From: Candidatus Woesearchaeota archaeon
GTDB taxonomy: Archaea; Nanobdellota; Nanobdellia; Woesearchaeales; JABGXB01
DNA: 64,000 nt
Direction of reading: 5' to 3'
Assembly: GCA_018675975.1 (NCBI GenBank)
Contig: JABGXB010000002.1
Location: 124,001 to 188,000, forward strand
The notes under the pieces were generated by a model. It was not told the DNA's origin and searched no databases. It was given only the letters and a program-made list of their open reading frames with translations. Made by a program: the position numbers and the translations under genes. Shown here piece by piece: positions 45,510 to 54,959 of the stretch; position 1 is the first letter of the stretch, and each line of letters starts with the position of its first letter.

Positions 45510-47589
45510 AGTTAATGTTTCCAATACTTCCAATGATTCCGATAATAGTAATTCTTTTTTTAATTTTTATTTTAAATTAAGAGATAGTGCTTTTAGTTTA
45601 GTTAATTTACAAGAAAAAGAATTTTATGAACCAGCTATAATTCAATTGATGTATGCATTGTTAGGTTTGCCATTAAGAAAATATCCAATTGTAATTGGAG
45701 ATGAAAAATATGGAACAAGAATGCACTGTTTAATTGCAATTCGAAGTGGTAATGGTAAAAATTCTTTTATACAAGCAATAAAAAAGTTTTGTGATAAATT
45801 TAATTATACTTATGCACCAATTGCTAGTCTTCATGAAGAACAATTAATTGGTAAATTAAAAATTAATGAAAAAAAGGAAACTTTTGAGTCACCTGGATAT
45901 TTTAGGTTTGATTTTATTGTGTTAAACGACAGCCTACTATTATTGAATGAGAAAAAATATGAAAAAATTAGAGAATATTTTATTAGAGGATGTGATGAAT
46001 CATTTTCAAATGAAATTATGAAAAAACAAGTTGATATGGCTGATAAAATAGGCTTACGATACAACCCTGAATTTGTTTGTTTTTTATTTGTTCAAGATAA
46101 ATTAATATTAAAATCTAACGTAGATACTGGTTTTGTTAGAAAAGTTCCAATGTTAGCAATTGATCCACCTACTGTAGACTATGATATGTTAATGTCTAGA
46201 ACTAAAAAACAAGATTCCAATAAATCTAATTTTATTTATAGCTTAACTGGAATGATTAGAAACATTGGAAACATAAAGTGGAATTTTGATGAAATGGATG
46301 AAATTAAAAAAAATATCACATTCTTATTAAAAAATAAATATATTTTTGGAACACCTTCTGGAGCATTAACTATTGATTCAAATAAAGCCACTAAAGGTGG
46401 TGGCATTGGAAGATTTTTTGAAAGTAAAGATAGAGAATTAACTGAAAATCAAATAAAAATATTGACATATTTAAAATTACATGAAGGAATTAGTAATACA
46501 TCACCAATGTCAGAAGAATTAGAACTTTCTGAAAATATTATTTTTAGCGCATTTAAAACTCTTAAAAATTTAAAACATATAAGACAATTAAGTAATGGAT
46601 TATATGTCATTTCAGGATTAAAAGGAGAAGAAAACATAAAATTAGAAAAATTAAAAGTATTTGATAATTTAAAAGATTACTTAATTGGAAGTCCAGATCA
46701 AATTGAAAATAAAACTAGTTTAATAAATCATTTAGCAGAGGAATTAAAACTCTCAAGAAGTATTATTAAATTTTATTTTAATCAAATTTTAACTGATAAA
46801 TTAATTTATAGAACAGAAAAACAAAATTATAAATTAAATACTGCTTTGCAACAAAATGAAACTAAAAATAAAGCAGTCATAGAGTATATATTAAATAATG
46901 GAAAAACCAAATTTATTAGTTTAAAACAAAGATTTCAAAATTTTGATATGTTAGTCCCATCACAAAACTATGGAATTGAACAAACAAATTTAGAAAAATA
47001 TTTAGAAGAAATGTGTATTGCAAATTTAATTTTCAAATATAATCAAGAAGAATATTTTATTTGCTCAAAAGGAGAAGCAAAAAAGGAATGTGTGAATGTA
47101 TTAAGATCTGCATTTCCACAAAAATTAAAAAATTATAATACACTTGAAAAAGTATTTGAAAATTCATTTTTAAAAAACGAATATTCATTTTTAGAATTTG
47201 AATCTGCAGTAAATCATTTAGTTCAAAATGGAGAATTATTTTATTTATATAATGGACTATATACTGGAAACAAAACCTTATGCTCAAGTGATGCATTAAC
47301 TAAAAATACAAATAAAATTAAAAAAACTCATATACAAATTGATAGTAAAAATTTACAATTTCAAGCATTAACTAAATTCCCAGGTTTAAATCAAATGTTA
47401 GAATTAGTATTAGCCAGGCCAAATCAAACAGCAAATTTTAAAGAATTAGAATTTTGCTATAATCAACATAAAAACAAAAGAGGCTATACATTTGATGAGG
47501 CCATTCGCTATCTTAAAGGATTAGAAATATTAAAATCCATTGGAATGGGGAATTTAACTATTAATCCTATATTAGTTAAAAACATATAG
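45490..47589 (+). CDS. Divergent MCM-like AAA+ replication protein
   Basis: A 699-residue protein. A P-loop is present in AIRSGNGKNSFIQAI, and about 55 residues later FIVLNDSLLLLNEKKYEKIREYF has the shape of the MCM Walker B region with weakened acidic residues. GFVRKVPMLAIDP could hold an Arg finger. Several winged-helix-like segments follow (about 320-420 and later), for example SPMSEELELSENIIFSAFKTL. It is probably the replicative ATPase of the element. Start is GTG at 45490 or 45499. Confidence 0.58.
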   Translation: MLRVSTEVNVSNTSNDSDNSNSFFNFYFKLRDSAFSLVNLQEKEFYEPAIIQLMYALLGLPLRKYPIVIGDEKYGTRMHCLIAIRSGNGKNSFIQAIKKFCDKFNYTYAPIASLHEEQLIGKLKINEKKETFESPGYFRFDFIVLNDSLLLLNEKKYEKIREYFIRGCDESFSNEIMKKQVDMADKIGLRYNPEFVCFLFVQDKLILKSNVDTGFVRKVPMLAIDPPTVDYDMLMSRTKKQDSNKSNFIYSLTGMIRNIGNIKWNFDEMDEIKKNITFLLKNKYIFGTPSGALTIDSNKATKGGGIGRFFESKDRELTENQIKILTYLKLHEGISNTSPMSEELELSENIIFSAFKTLKNLKHIRQLSNGLYVISGLKGEENIKLEKLKVFDNLKDYLIGSPDQIENKTSLINHLAEELKLSRSIIKFYFNQILTDKLIYRTEKQNYKLNTALQQNETKNKAVIEYILNNGKTKFISLKQRFQNFDMLVPSQNYGIEQTNLEKYLEEMCIANLIFKYNQEEYFICSKGEAKKECVNVLRSAFPQKLKNYNTLEKVFENSFLKNEYSFLEFESAVNHLVQNGELFYLYNGLYTGNKTLCSSDALTKNTNKIKKTHIQIDSKNLQFQALTKFPGLNQMLELVLARPNQTANFKELEFCYNQHKNKRGYTFDEAIRYLKGLEILKSIGMGNLTINPILVKNI

Positions 47590-47671
47590 AATTATTATAA
47601 ATAATTTTTAGATAATATGAATATATTACAATTTAATAAATTTTATAAAATAATGATAATATTTAACAAAA

Positions 47672-48082
47672 ATGGATTTTGAATTAGAAATAAGAAAATA
47701 TCAAAAAAGATTAATATTAAAACCAAATGATAATGAAATGGATTTTGATATACTAAGATCCACCCATCCAAAACACACACAAAAATTAGATTTTTCTTTT
47801 TTATCAAATATAATTTTACATGAAAGATATTCATTATTAATTTTACCCAAAAAAAAAATTAAACCATTTAAAAAAATGTTAATTTATTTATATAATTTAG
47901 ATGTTGAAAAAGAAAAAAAATCACATAATCGTGACGGATTTCAAATATCATATGGAATAATCAAATATACTTTGGGTTGTGAAGGATTGTATCAAGAAGG
48001 TATTAATTTTGTTCCTAGTAATTTAAGAAATGCAGTTTTCAAACAAGGAATTGAACTACTATTAACTCATAAATATCCATAA
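47672..48082 (+). CDS. Protein of unknown function
   Basis: A 136-residue soluble protein, basic in the middle (LILPKKKIKPFKKML), with a Gly-containing C-terminal third (YGIIKYTLGCEGLYQEGINF). No family was recognised. It follows the element by 82 bases with a TATA-like stretch; whether it belongs to the element or to the chromosome is unclear. Confidence 0.5.
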   Translation: MDFELEIRKYQKRLILKPNDNEMDFDILRSTHPKHTQKLDFSFLSNIILHERYSLLILPKKKIKPFKKMLIYLYNLDVEKEKKSHNRDGFQISYGIIKYTLGCEGLYQEGINFVPSNLRNAVFKQGIELLLTHKYP

Positions 48083-48144
48083 AAATAATTATTTTTTCTA
48101 AATATTTTATTCATAAAGAAAATAAACAAATAGAGTTTAAAAAA

Positions 48145-48735
48145 TTATTTACGTAAATTATCTCTTGGATTATAATTAGACCAAGGAATTCCAATAAATA
48201 TATTATCACCACATTTAGAAAACTGATGATCTTCTAATTTAAAACCAGAATCTAAAACTTTTGGAATAATATTTCCCCTAAAAAAATCATTTACTGATTC
48301 AGCCCAAAGTAATTGTTCATGACCTAAACTATAAATAATATCTTCATAATATTTTAAATCTGGAATTTGTTTTAATTGTTCTCTTACTTCACGTATATCA
48401 ACTCTATCTAAAACTATTCTAGAATAACTAATAACAGGCCTTCCTTTACTCAATATTTTTTTACCATCATCATCAGTCAGATCACCAAGAGTACTCCTAA
48501 GCTCATAAGACATAACAAAAGAAGAAGGATCCATATTAACTCTAGAAAAATGCAAATTATTTCCAAGATGAATATTTAATCGTCTACCAGGTATTACACC
48601 AATATCTTCACATGCTTGTAAATATTCAGCTTTTTTATCTCTATTTTCATCTGTAATACTAGTAAATATGCCAGGTGCTTGATTATGTAATTCTTTTATT
48701 TCTGGTCGCATAAAATATGCATATAAATGTGCCAT
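48145..48735 (-). CDS. Protein of unknown function
   Basis: A 197-residue soluble protein starting MAHLYAYFMRPEIKEL. The frame is open far upstream (to 48921), but those codons are hydrophobic nonsense and overlap the divergent YdcF-like gene, so 48735 is chosen. LNIHLGNNLHFSRVNMDPSSF, GRPVISYSRIVLDRVDI and LLWAESVNDFFRG look like conserved elements, but no family was recognised. Confidence 0.55.
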   Translation of the reverse strand: MAHLYAYFMRPEIKELHNQAPGIFTSITDENRDKKAEYLQACEDIGVIPGRRLNIHLGNNLHFSRVNMDPSSFVMSYELRSTLGDLTDDDGKKILSKGRPVISYSRIVLDRVDIREVREQLKQIPDLKYYEDIIYSLGHEQLLWAESVNDFFRGNIIPKVLDSGFKLEDHQFSKCGDNIFIGIPWSNYNPRDNLRK

Positions 48736-48785
48736 AATCACAAAATAAAAAAATAATTTATAAATCAGTTGGTAATAAATATCAT

Positions 48786-49541
48786 ATGTTAAAACATATA
48801 TTTTTAATCCTTTGTGGTGAAGATGAACATAAAAGACCAAGATCTTTAAAATTATTAAGACATATAAAAGAATTAAAATTAGATGAGAGTCAGTATAAAA
48901 TAATTGTAAGTGGACTTTCAAGCTTTAACCTACATCCACATATGCCAGAATATTTGTCATTATCAAGATTTTTAATTAATCATGAAATTAATCCAAATAA
49001 TATTATTGTAGAAAAAGAATCATTAGATACTTTAGGAAATATGGTTTTTTCCCATGATATAATTGTTAAATTATTAAAAACAAATTTTCAAAACAAACCA
49101 ATAACAATTTCATTAATTACTGAAAATTTTCATATGTCTAGGAGTAAAGAATTATTTTTAAAAATATTTAAAGATATTAAACATGAATTTAGAGTTGATT
49201 TTAATTATATTTCTGCAAATACTTTTGGACTCTCTAGTTATTATTTCCACAGAAAATTAAATGTTCTTTGTCAAAAATTTTTAAGAAAAAATAGACTAAA
49301 AGAAGATATAAAAGATTTATATGAAAAATCAGCATCACACTTTAAAAGAAATTTATTAGATTTTTTTTTAATGGATGTAATTTTAACTGATATTGATTTT
49401 TATAGATTACACACGATTTACGAATTCAAAGATTATTTATTTTCATTACCTGTTTATAATACAAAATATAATCCAATTCATAGAAAAAACATAAATTTTT
49501 CATTGTATGCCAAATTAATAAATTTACATATAAAAAAATAA
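48786..49541 (+). CDS. YdcF/DUF218-like protein
   Basis: The order ILCGEDEHKRPRS, IIVSGLSSF, IIVEKESLDTLGNMVFSHDI and SLITENFHMSRSKELF follows the DUF218 (YdcF/SanA/ElyC) fold, including the E-x-S-x-(D/N)T-x-(E/G)N and FHM-x-R motifs. Family members bind nucleotides or act in envelope biogenesis; this one lacks a membrane anchor. The C-terminal 100 residues are family-specific. Divergent from the 48145-48735 gene. Confidence 0.72.
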   Translation: MLKHIFLILCGEDEHKRPRSLKLLRHIKELKLDESQYKIIVSGLSSFNLHPHMPEYLSLSRFLINHEINPNNIIVEKESLDTLGNMVFSHDIIVKLLKTNFQNKPITISLITENFHMSRSKELFLKIFKDIKHEFRVDFNYISANTFGLSSYYFHRKLNVLCQKFLRKNRLKEDIKDLYEKSASHFKRNLLDFFLMDVILTDIDFYRLHTIYEFKDYLFSLPVYNTKYNPIHRKNINFSLYAKLINLHIKK

Positions 49542-49548
49542 AAAAAAA

Positions 49549-49941
49549 TTATTCTTCTTTTAATGCTTGACTAAGTGCCATAAATAAAAGAGGAATGGCT
49601 GCTACAAATAAAAAGCCTGGAGGAGCTGCAGCAGGTGGTAATTGAAATGTTGTCAAAAGTTTTGGCATTGTTGCAATTATAGTAGATAATAAAAATACAG
49701 ATGCAATCCAAGCAGACCATTTTGTATATTTATTTACAAAAAATGAAATTGCTATTAAAACTTGCAAGATTCCTATAATCATAATCAATGTAGTTGAAAA
49801 TACAGTCCCATAAAACATTTTATATGCATTGTTTGCAAACCAATCAGATTGAGTTAATTTTAATAAACCAAATATAAAGAAAAATATACCCAGCCCAATT
49901 CTGATCATAAGTTGACTTGTTTTATTATCATTAAGTTTCAT
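49549..49941 (-). CDS. DoxX-family membrane protein
   Basis: A 130-residue protein with four membrane helices, beginning with the DoxX-like helix RIGLGIFFFIFGLLKLTQ and an ASVFLLSTIIATMP helix. DoxX proteins are linked with redox or sulfur metabolism in other prokaryotes. A second DoxX gene lies at 56686. A Pro/Ala-rich loop (LPPAAAPPG) precedes the last helix. Confidence 0.72.
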   Translation of the reverse strand: MKLNDNKTSQLMIRIGLGIFFFIFGLLKLTQSDWFANNAYKMFYGTVFSTTLIMIIGILQVLIAISFFVNKYTKWSAWIASVFLLSTIIATMPKLLTTFQLPPAAAPPGFLFVAAIPLLFMALSQALKEE

Positions 49942-50072
49942 ATTATAACCCCAATTTAGTTTTAATAATTATTTAAAAAATAAATTAAATAAACATTGCT
50001 TTGTATGTTCAAAATTAAATTTTAAACTAAAAACATAATTTAATAAGACAAAAAATCTATTTTTTATATAAA

Positions 50073-51407
50073 ATGACAATTAAAAAAAAATCAATCTCAA
50101 AATCAAATAAATCTAAACAAATAAAATCCAAAGAAAATTCTCTTTTTGATAGTGCTAAAATTAATTTTTTAAATGCTGCAAAATCATTAAAACTCGAACA
50201 AGATGTTATGAATATTTTATCAAATCCAAAAGAAATTTTACAAGTTAATATTCCAATTAAATTACACGATGGAAAAATAAAAATCTTTAAAGGATTTAGA
50301 GTACATTATAATGATACCTTAGGCCCAACTAAAGGAGGAATTAGATATCATCCAAATGTAAGTTTAAATGAAGTAGAGACATTATCATTTTGGATGACAT
50401 TTAAATGTTCAGTATTAAATTTACCTTTTGGAGGAGCAAAAGGCGGAATTATTGTTAATCCAAAAGAATTAAATCCAGATGAACTTGAAAAATTATCTCG
50501 TGGTTATATTAGAGCCATATATGATTTTATTGGACCTGATGTAGATATTCCTGCGCCAGATGTTTATACTAATCCTACAATAATGGGTTGGATGAATGAT
50601 GAATATAATAAAATTGCAAGAGCACATGTTCCTTCTATGATAACAGGTAAACCAGTTCATTTAATGGGAAGTAAAGGTAGAGATGATGCGACTGCACGTG
50701 GTGCGTATTATATAATAAAAGAATATGTAAAAAAATGGAAGAAAAAGCCAAGTGAAATTAAAGTTGCAGTTCAAGGTTTTGGTAATGCAGGATATCACAT
50801 TTCAAGACTATTACATAATGATGGATTCAAAATTGTTGCAGTTAGCGATTCCAAAGGAGGAGTATTTGTAAAAAAAGGAACTTTAGATCCAGAATCATTA
50901 TATAATTTTAAAAATAAAAATAAAACATTAAAAGCTGTTTATTGTAAAGAATCAATATGTAATATTGTAAAACATGAAAAAATAACTAATGAAGCTTTAT
51001 TAAAATTAAATGTAGATATATTAATTCCAGCAGCACTTGAAAATCAAATTACTAAAAATAATGTAAATCAAATTAAAGCAAAATTAATTTGTGAAATTGC
51101 AAATGGCCCTATTTCTCATGATGCACATGAATTTTTAATTAAAAAAAAAATCGAAGTTATACCAGATATTTTAGCAAATGCAGGTGGAGTTACAGTTAGT
51201 TATTTTGAATGGTTACAAAATAAAAGTGGAGATTATTGGGATTTAGAAAAAATTCACGAAGAATTAAAAACTAGAATCTTAAAATCATACAATGAAGTTG
51301 AATGTGCAGTTAAAAAATATAAAGTTGATATGAGGTCTGCAGCGTATATTGTAGGAGCAAGAAGACTATCTGAATCAATAGAAGCTAGAGGATCTAATCA
51401 TCTTTAG
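50073..51407 (+). CDS. gdhA: Glutamate dehydrogenase
   Basis: It catalyses reversible oxidative deamination of glutamate to 2-oxoglutarate, linking carbon and nitrogen metabolism. GFRVHYNDTLGPTKGGIRYH, CSVLNLPFGGAKGGI (catalytic Lys) and VDIPAPDVYTN are diagnostic, and the Rossmann motif VAVQGFGNAGYHI follows. The first 25 residues are a Lys/Ser-rich extension. Single gene with a TATA-like TTTTTATATAAA close to the ATG. Confidence 0.95.
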   Translation: MTIKKKSISKSNKSKQIKSKENSLFDSAKINFLNAAKSLKLEQDVMNILSNPKEILQVNIPIKLHDGKIKIFKGFRVHYNDTLGPTKGGIRYHPNVSLNEVETLSFWMTFKCSVLNLPFGGAKGGIIVNPKELNPDELEKLSRGYIRAIYDFIGPDVDIPAPDVYTNPTIMGWMNDEYNKIARAHVPSMITGKPVHLMGSKGRDDATARGAYYIIKEYVKKWKKKPSEIKVAVQGFGNAGYHISRLLHNDGFKIVAVSDSKGGVFVKKGTLDPESLYNFKNKNKTLKAVYCKESICNIVKHEKITNEALLKLNVDILIPAALENQITKNNVNQIKAKLICEIANGPISHDAHEFLIKKKIEVIPDILANAGGVTVSYFEWLQNKSGDYWDLEKIHEELKTRILKSYNEVECAVKKYKVDMRSAAYIVGARRLSESIEARGSNHL

Positions 51408-51536
51408 ATAAATATATTTTCAACTAAACTTCAATATACAATAAATAGTTATTTTTTATCAAAAACAAAAGAATATTAATTGATCACCAAAACGTGGTTC
51501 TATTTAATTTATATATCAAAAGTCAAATAAAAAATT

Positions 51537-52310
51537 ATGAATTTAAATAATACTTTTTATGAAAGAGATTTATTAATAAAAAGAAGTCCAAATTTTGAAG
51601 AGGACCATCAATATATTGTAATGGGAGATAAAACTTATACTTCAGTTACAGAATTATGTGAAAGATTTTTTGAAGAATTTAATGCAGATCAAATTATAGG
51701 TAAATTTTACAAAAGATGGCAATCAAATCGACATCATAAATATTATGAAATGAGTAAAACACAAATTAAAGAATTCTGGGAAAAAGAAAAAACAAATGGT
51801 GCCAAAAGAGGAAGCATATTTCACAGTAATATTGAAGATAATTTTAAAGAAATTGAAAGTTTAGAAAAACCTGATCCAGAACTATGGCAAGGTTTCTTAA
51901 ATTTTTTAGAGGATCACCCAGGAATAAAACCACAAAGATTAGAATGGGCTATTTTTGATGAAGACTTTAAAGTTGCTGGAAGTTTAGATGCTCTCATGAG
52001 TTATAATGGAAAATTAATTTTATTAGATTGGAAACAAAATAAAAATATAACTCAACAAGGTTTTAACGGAAAAAAAGCAAAATCACCCATACAACAGTTA
52101 GATCACTGTGATTTAACTAAATACCAAATACAAATAAATATATATAGACACATATTAGAAAGCAAATATGATATCCCTATCTCCGCTCAAGATATAGTTT
52201 GGTTTAATGCCAGTCACCAAAGAGGTTATAGAAAATTTGAAACACCAAGACTTGAAACAGAAATTAAATCAGTGCTTGAATGTAATAGAATAAAAAATTT
52301 AGAATTATAA
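51537..52310 (+). CDS. PD-(D/E)XK nuclease (RecB/Cas4-like)
   Basis: A 257-residue nuclease-fold protein: KRGSIFHSNIEDNF (His/Glu helix), RLEWAIFD, VAGSLDALMSYNGKLILLDWKQNK with the Asp and D-x-K active-site residues, and DLTKYQIQINIYRHIL as the QxxxY-type helix. This is the RecB-family exonuclease core without Fe-S Cys, as in phage and virus recombination nucleases. There is no CRISPR array nearby, so it is not a Cas4 of an active locus. Confidence 0.78.
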   Translation: MNLNNTFYERDLLIKRSPNFEEDHQYIVMGDKTYTSVTELCERFFEEFNADQIIGKFYKRWQSNRHHKYYEMSKTQIKEFWEKEKTNGAKRGSIFHSNIEDNFKEIESLEKPDPELWQGFLNFLEDHPGIKPQRLEWAIFDEDFKVAGSLDALMSYNGKLILLDWKQNKNITQQGFNGKKAKSPIQQLDHCDLTKYQIQINIYRHILESKYDIPISAQDIVWFNASHQRGYRKFETPRLETEIKSVLECNRIKNLEL

Positions 52311-52322
52311 AAAAAAAAAAAA

Positions 52323-52517
52323 TTAAATTAGTTCACCAATTTCAACTTCATCATTTTCATCAACTAAAACACTATCAATTTCTTCAATAGTTGATTCATC
52401 AGTTAAATCCGTTTCACCTTCAGTTTCTATATTTTCTATTACATTAGATTCAGTAGAACTACATCCAGCTATAAAAAATATACCAATAATTAAAGTAATA
52501 ATTAATAATTGTTTCAT
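52323..52517 (-). CDS. Small acidic lipoprotein
   Basis: A 64-residue protein with signal sequence and lipobox (FFIAGCSS), then an acidic, Glu/Asp/Thr-rich chain with no fold evident. Its start overlaps the stop of the secreted protein gene by four bases, so both are made together. It is probably attached to the outer face of the membrane. Confidence 0.7.
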   Translation of the reverse strand: MKQLLIITLIIGIFFIAGCSSTESNVIENIETEGETDLTDESTIEEIDSVLVDENDEVEIGELI

Positions 52518-53605
52518 TTGTTCTTACCTCCTCGATTATTAGATTTAACATCAGAAGTTTTAGATTTACTAATTGCTCTTTTGTCATTTACATTACTTTT
52601 TACTTTTTTAGTCGGTTTTACAGATTTACTATTTCTAACTTGTTTTGATTTCAATCCACGCTTACCATCTTTATCTAATTTTTCTACTCTTCTATCTTTC
52701 CGTTCCTGTTTTCTTTCTTTTATATTTTCTTTTAATTTATTAAATTTAGATTTTACATCTAACTTTGCTTTTACTCTTTCTTTTTTAATATCACTAAAAG
52801 CTTGTCTTTTTTCTTCTTTAGTCATTTCACCCATTCTAGATTTAATTTCTTGTCTTGCTTCTTTTAAATTCAACTTACCTTCTTTTATACCTTGAATAAG
52901 TTCTTTTTTTTCTAAACCTAATTTACCAAAAAAGTGAGATAATTTATTTGCATTATATTCATCTCTTTTTTCTTTAATTCTATCTCTAAGTTCTTTTAAT
53001 TCAGATTTATCAACTTTTTCCACCATTAATTTTAATTCTTTTAAATCTTCTTTTGGAATTACTTCATGCACTGTTTTTCTAAAATTTTGAACTAACTCTC
53101 TAGCATCTTTTTTTAAATCCACAAAATTTTGAACTGAATCTTCACTACTAATATTAGCACTAACAACTTCATTTTTTATTTCACTCAATTCATTTAATAT
53201 TAATTCTAATTCTTGAGAACTTATATTTAATTCATTAACAGCATCTACAATACTTTGAGCTTTTAATATTGAAACAGATATAGATTTTTCTAATTGTAAT
53301 AATCTCATTTCTCTTCCACGTAAACCATCCATAGCTCTTAATTCATTTTCTGTTTCTTCATCTACTGAATCATCTTCAGGAATTTCTTGATCAGTTTCAT
53401 TATTTTCTATACTAATAGTTTCTATAGTAACATTATTCAAATCAGTTAAATTATTATCAGTACTTTCAACATCTTCTAAATTAGTTACTTCTATATTTGT
53501 ATTTTCTAAACTATTATCTTCAGTAGTATTTTCTTCAGCTATAGCTGCTGGAGCAATACTAAATACTAATAATAACATCATCATCATTGTATATATTTTT
53601 TTCAT
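52514..53605 (-). CDS. Secreted coiled-coil protein with basic tail
   Basis: A signal peptide (MKKIYTMMMMLLLVFSIAPA), an acidic Asn/Thr/Glu-rich stretch (to about 90), long helical coiled coil (about 95-300) and a very basic, Ser/Lys/Asn-rich tail of about 60 residues. It could bind the acidic cell surface or extracellular DNA; no family is recognised. A strong GGAGG site precedes the ATG, and operator-like repeats lie upstream. Partner lipoprotein follows. Confidence 0.7.
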   Translation of the reverse strand: MKKIYTMMMMLLLVFSIAPAAIAEENTTEDNSLENTNIEVTNLEDVESTDNNLTDLNNVTIETISIENNETDQEIPEDDSVDEETENELRAMDGLRGREMRLLQLEKSISVSILKAQSIVDAVNELNISSQELELILNELSEIKNEVVSANISSEDSVQNFVDLKKDARELVQNFRKTVHEVIPKEDLKELKLMVEKVDKSELKELRDRIKEKRDEYNANKLSHFFGKLGLEKKELIQGIKEGKLNLKEARQEIKSRMGEMTKEEKRQAFSDIKKERVKAKLDVKSKFNKLKENIKERKQERKDRRVEKLDKDGKRGLKSKQVRNSKSVKPTKKVKSNVNDKRAISKSKTSDVKSNNRGGKNK

Positions 53606-53640
53606 AATTTTCCTCCAGGTATTTTTTACCTATATTCTTG

Positions 53641-53686
53641 TAAACAGGAACAACATATTAATTTTAGCCGGAATAAACCGGAACAA
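53641..53686 (-). promoter_or_regulatory. Repeated operator-like motif
   Basis: Three related 13-base motifs on the plus strand: TAAACAGGAACAA (53641-53653), TTAGCCGGAATAA (53664-53676) and TAAACCGGAACAA (53674-53686). They lie between the regulator gene end and the secreted protein start, upstream of the latter. They are good candidates for the site bound by the membrane regulator at 53699-54412. GC content is high for this genome. Confidence 0.55.
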
Positions 53687-53698
53687 AGTGAAACAAAC

Positions 53699-54412
53699 TC
53701 ACTTTTTTAATGAAATTAAGTTTGTCATACCTTTTGATTCTTTAATAATAATATTTTTTCTAATTAATGAGTCAATATTACGTGAAAGTGAAGCTTTTGG
53801 AATATTTATTACTTTTTGCAAATATGCTTGAGTTACTGAACCTTTATTTTTTATAATTAAATCAAAAATTTGTTTTTGTCTATCAGTTAAAGCATTAGTA
53901 TTATATTTATTTTTTTTATTTTTTCTATATTTAATATAATAAATTAAATAAATTATTAAAATTGTTAAAGTTATTAAAAATACTAATGAATAATTATCTT
54001 CATTAGTTTTACTATATGAATATTGTGCCAAAAATTTAAGTTCTGCACTTTGAGCAGTACTTGTAATAATTATTCTATTATCACTATTATCAATATTTAA
54101 AATATTTGGAATTTTTATATAATTGATATTTGTATTTTGTGGAAACTTTAATTCAAAAATGTATTCAGAAAATGTTTCATCAATACTAAAATTAATTATC
54201 CAAAATTCACCTTTTTTTGAAGTATAATTTTGACTTATATGATTTTGTAATAATGGATGATTACTATTTCCAGATATTTCAACTAAACCAGTTTCACTAA
54301 TATCAAAAATAATATCTGCTTGATAGTCTATTGCTGAAACTAATGAAAATGTAAATATTAAAATAAATAAAGTAATTATATACTTTTTAATAACCATATA
54401 TCTTAATTTCAC
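53699..54412 (-). CDS. Membrane-bound one-component winged-helix regulator
   Basis: Signal-like first helix (to about residue 27), a beta-rich outside domain (28-140), a membrane helix (about 142-163, YSLVFLITLTILIIYLIYYI) and a C-terminal winged helix (LTDRQKQIFDLIIKNKGSVTQAYLQ, ASLSRNIDSLIRKNIIIKE). It can sense a signal outside and bind DNA inside. It lies directly upstream of the secreted protein/lipoprotein operon, whose control gap has three motif copies, so it probably regulates that operon. Confidence 0.75.
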   Translation of the reverse strand: MKLRYMVIKKYIITLFILIFTFSLVSAIDYQADIIFDISETGLVEISGNSNHPLLQNHISQNYTSKKGEFWIINFSIDETFSEYIFELKFPQNTNINYIKIPNILNIDNSDNRIIITSTAQSAELKFLAQYSYSKTNEDNYSLVFLITLTILIIYLIYYIKYRKNKKNKYNTNALTDRQKQIFDLIIKNKGSVTQAYLQKVINIPKASLSRNIDSLIRKNIIIKESKGMTNLISLKK

Positions 54413-54522
54413 ATAGTTCTTATTAAATCTTTCGACAAATATGTCAAAAACAATAGTAGATCCACAAAAATATACATTTTATAATAATAAGAATTTATAT
54501 AATCAAATAAAAAATAAAATAT

Positions 54523-54909
54523 ATGAAAAATGAACCAAAAGTATTTGAAATTTCAGATTATTTAAAAAATTATAATAGATTAGATTATTTAAATAAATTT
54601 TATGCTTTATTAAAAGAAAAAGTTCTAACAGAAGACCCAGTTCAAAAAACTGAGGAAGGTCTTGTGCAAATTATTGAAACAAGGAGATTTCATAGTTATG
54701 GCATGGAATTATATAATTTAAATAATTCAATTTTAGTATTAGAATATTCTGGAATGTGGACAGGTTATGCTCATGAAAACAAATTTCCCCCAGAATTAAA
54801 AGATGCAAATATATCTGGATTACGTTTAACTATACATAATTCTAATGAAGAATTAGAAAAACAAATTAAAGAAACAATTAAATATTTTTCTAAAAATTAT
54901 AAAAAGTAA
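54523..54909 (+). CDS. Protein of unknown function
   Basis: A 128-residue soluble protein with a basic and aromatic-rich chain; SYGMELYNLNNSILVLEYSGMWTG is its most distinctive stretch. No family was recognised. It lies 50 bases upstream of RtcB on the same strand, so it may be co-transcribed. Confidence 0.5.
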   Translation: MKNEPKVFEISDYLKNYNRLDYLNKFYALLKEKVLTEDPVQKTEEGLVQIIETRRFHSYGMELYNLNNSILVLEYSGMWTGYAHENKFPPELKDANISGLRLTIHNSNEELEKQIKETIKYFSKNYKK

Positions 54910-54959
54910 ATTCTAAATCTAAAAGATAGGTATATAAGAATAACTAATTATCTCAAATT

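Noticed and set aside
48736-48921. N-terminal extension of the 48145-48735 gene with membrane helices
   Set aside because: The extra codons overlap a divergent YdcF-like gene and its promoter; the apparent hydrophobic helices come from AT-rich sequence.
51537-52310. Cas4
   Set aside because: The protein has the PD-(D/E)XK core but not the four Fe-S Cys, and there are no other CRISPR genes nearby.
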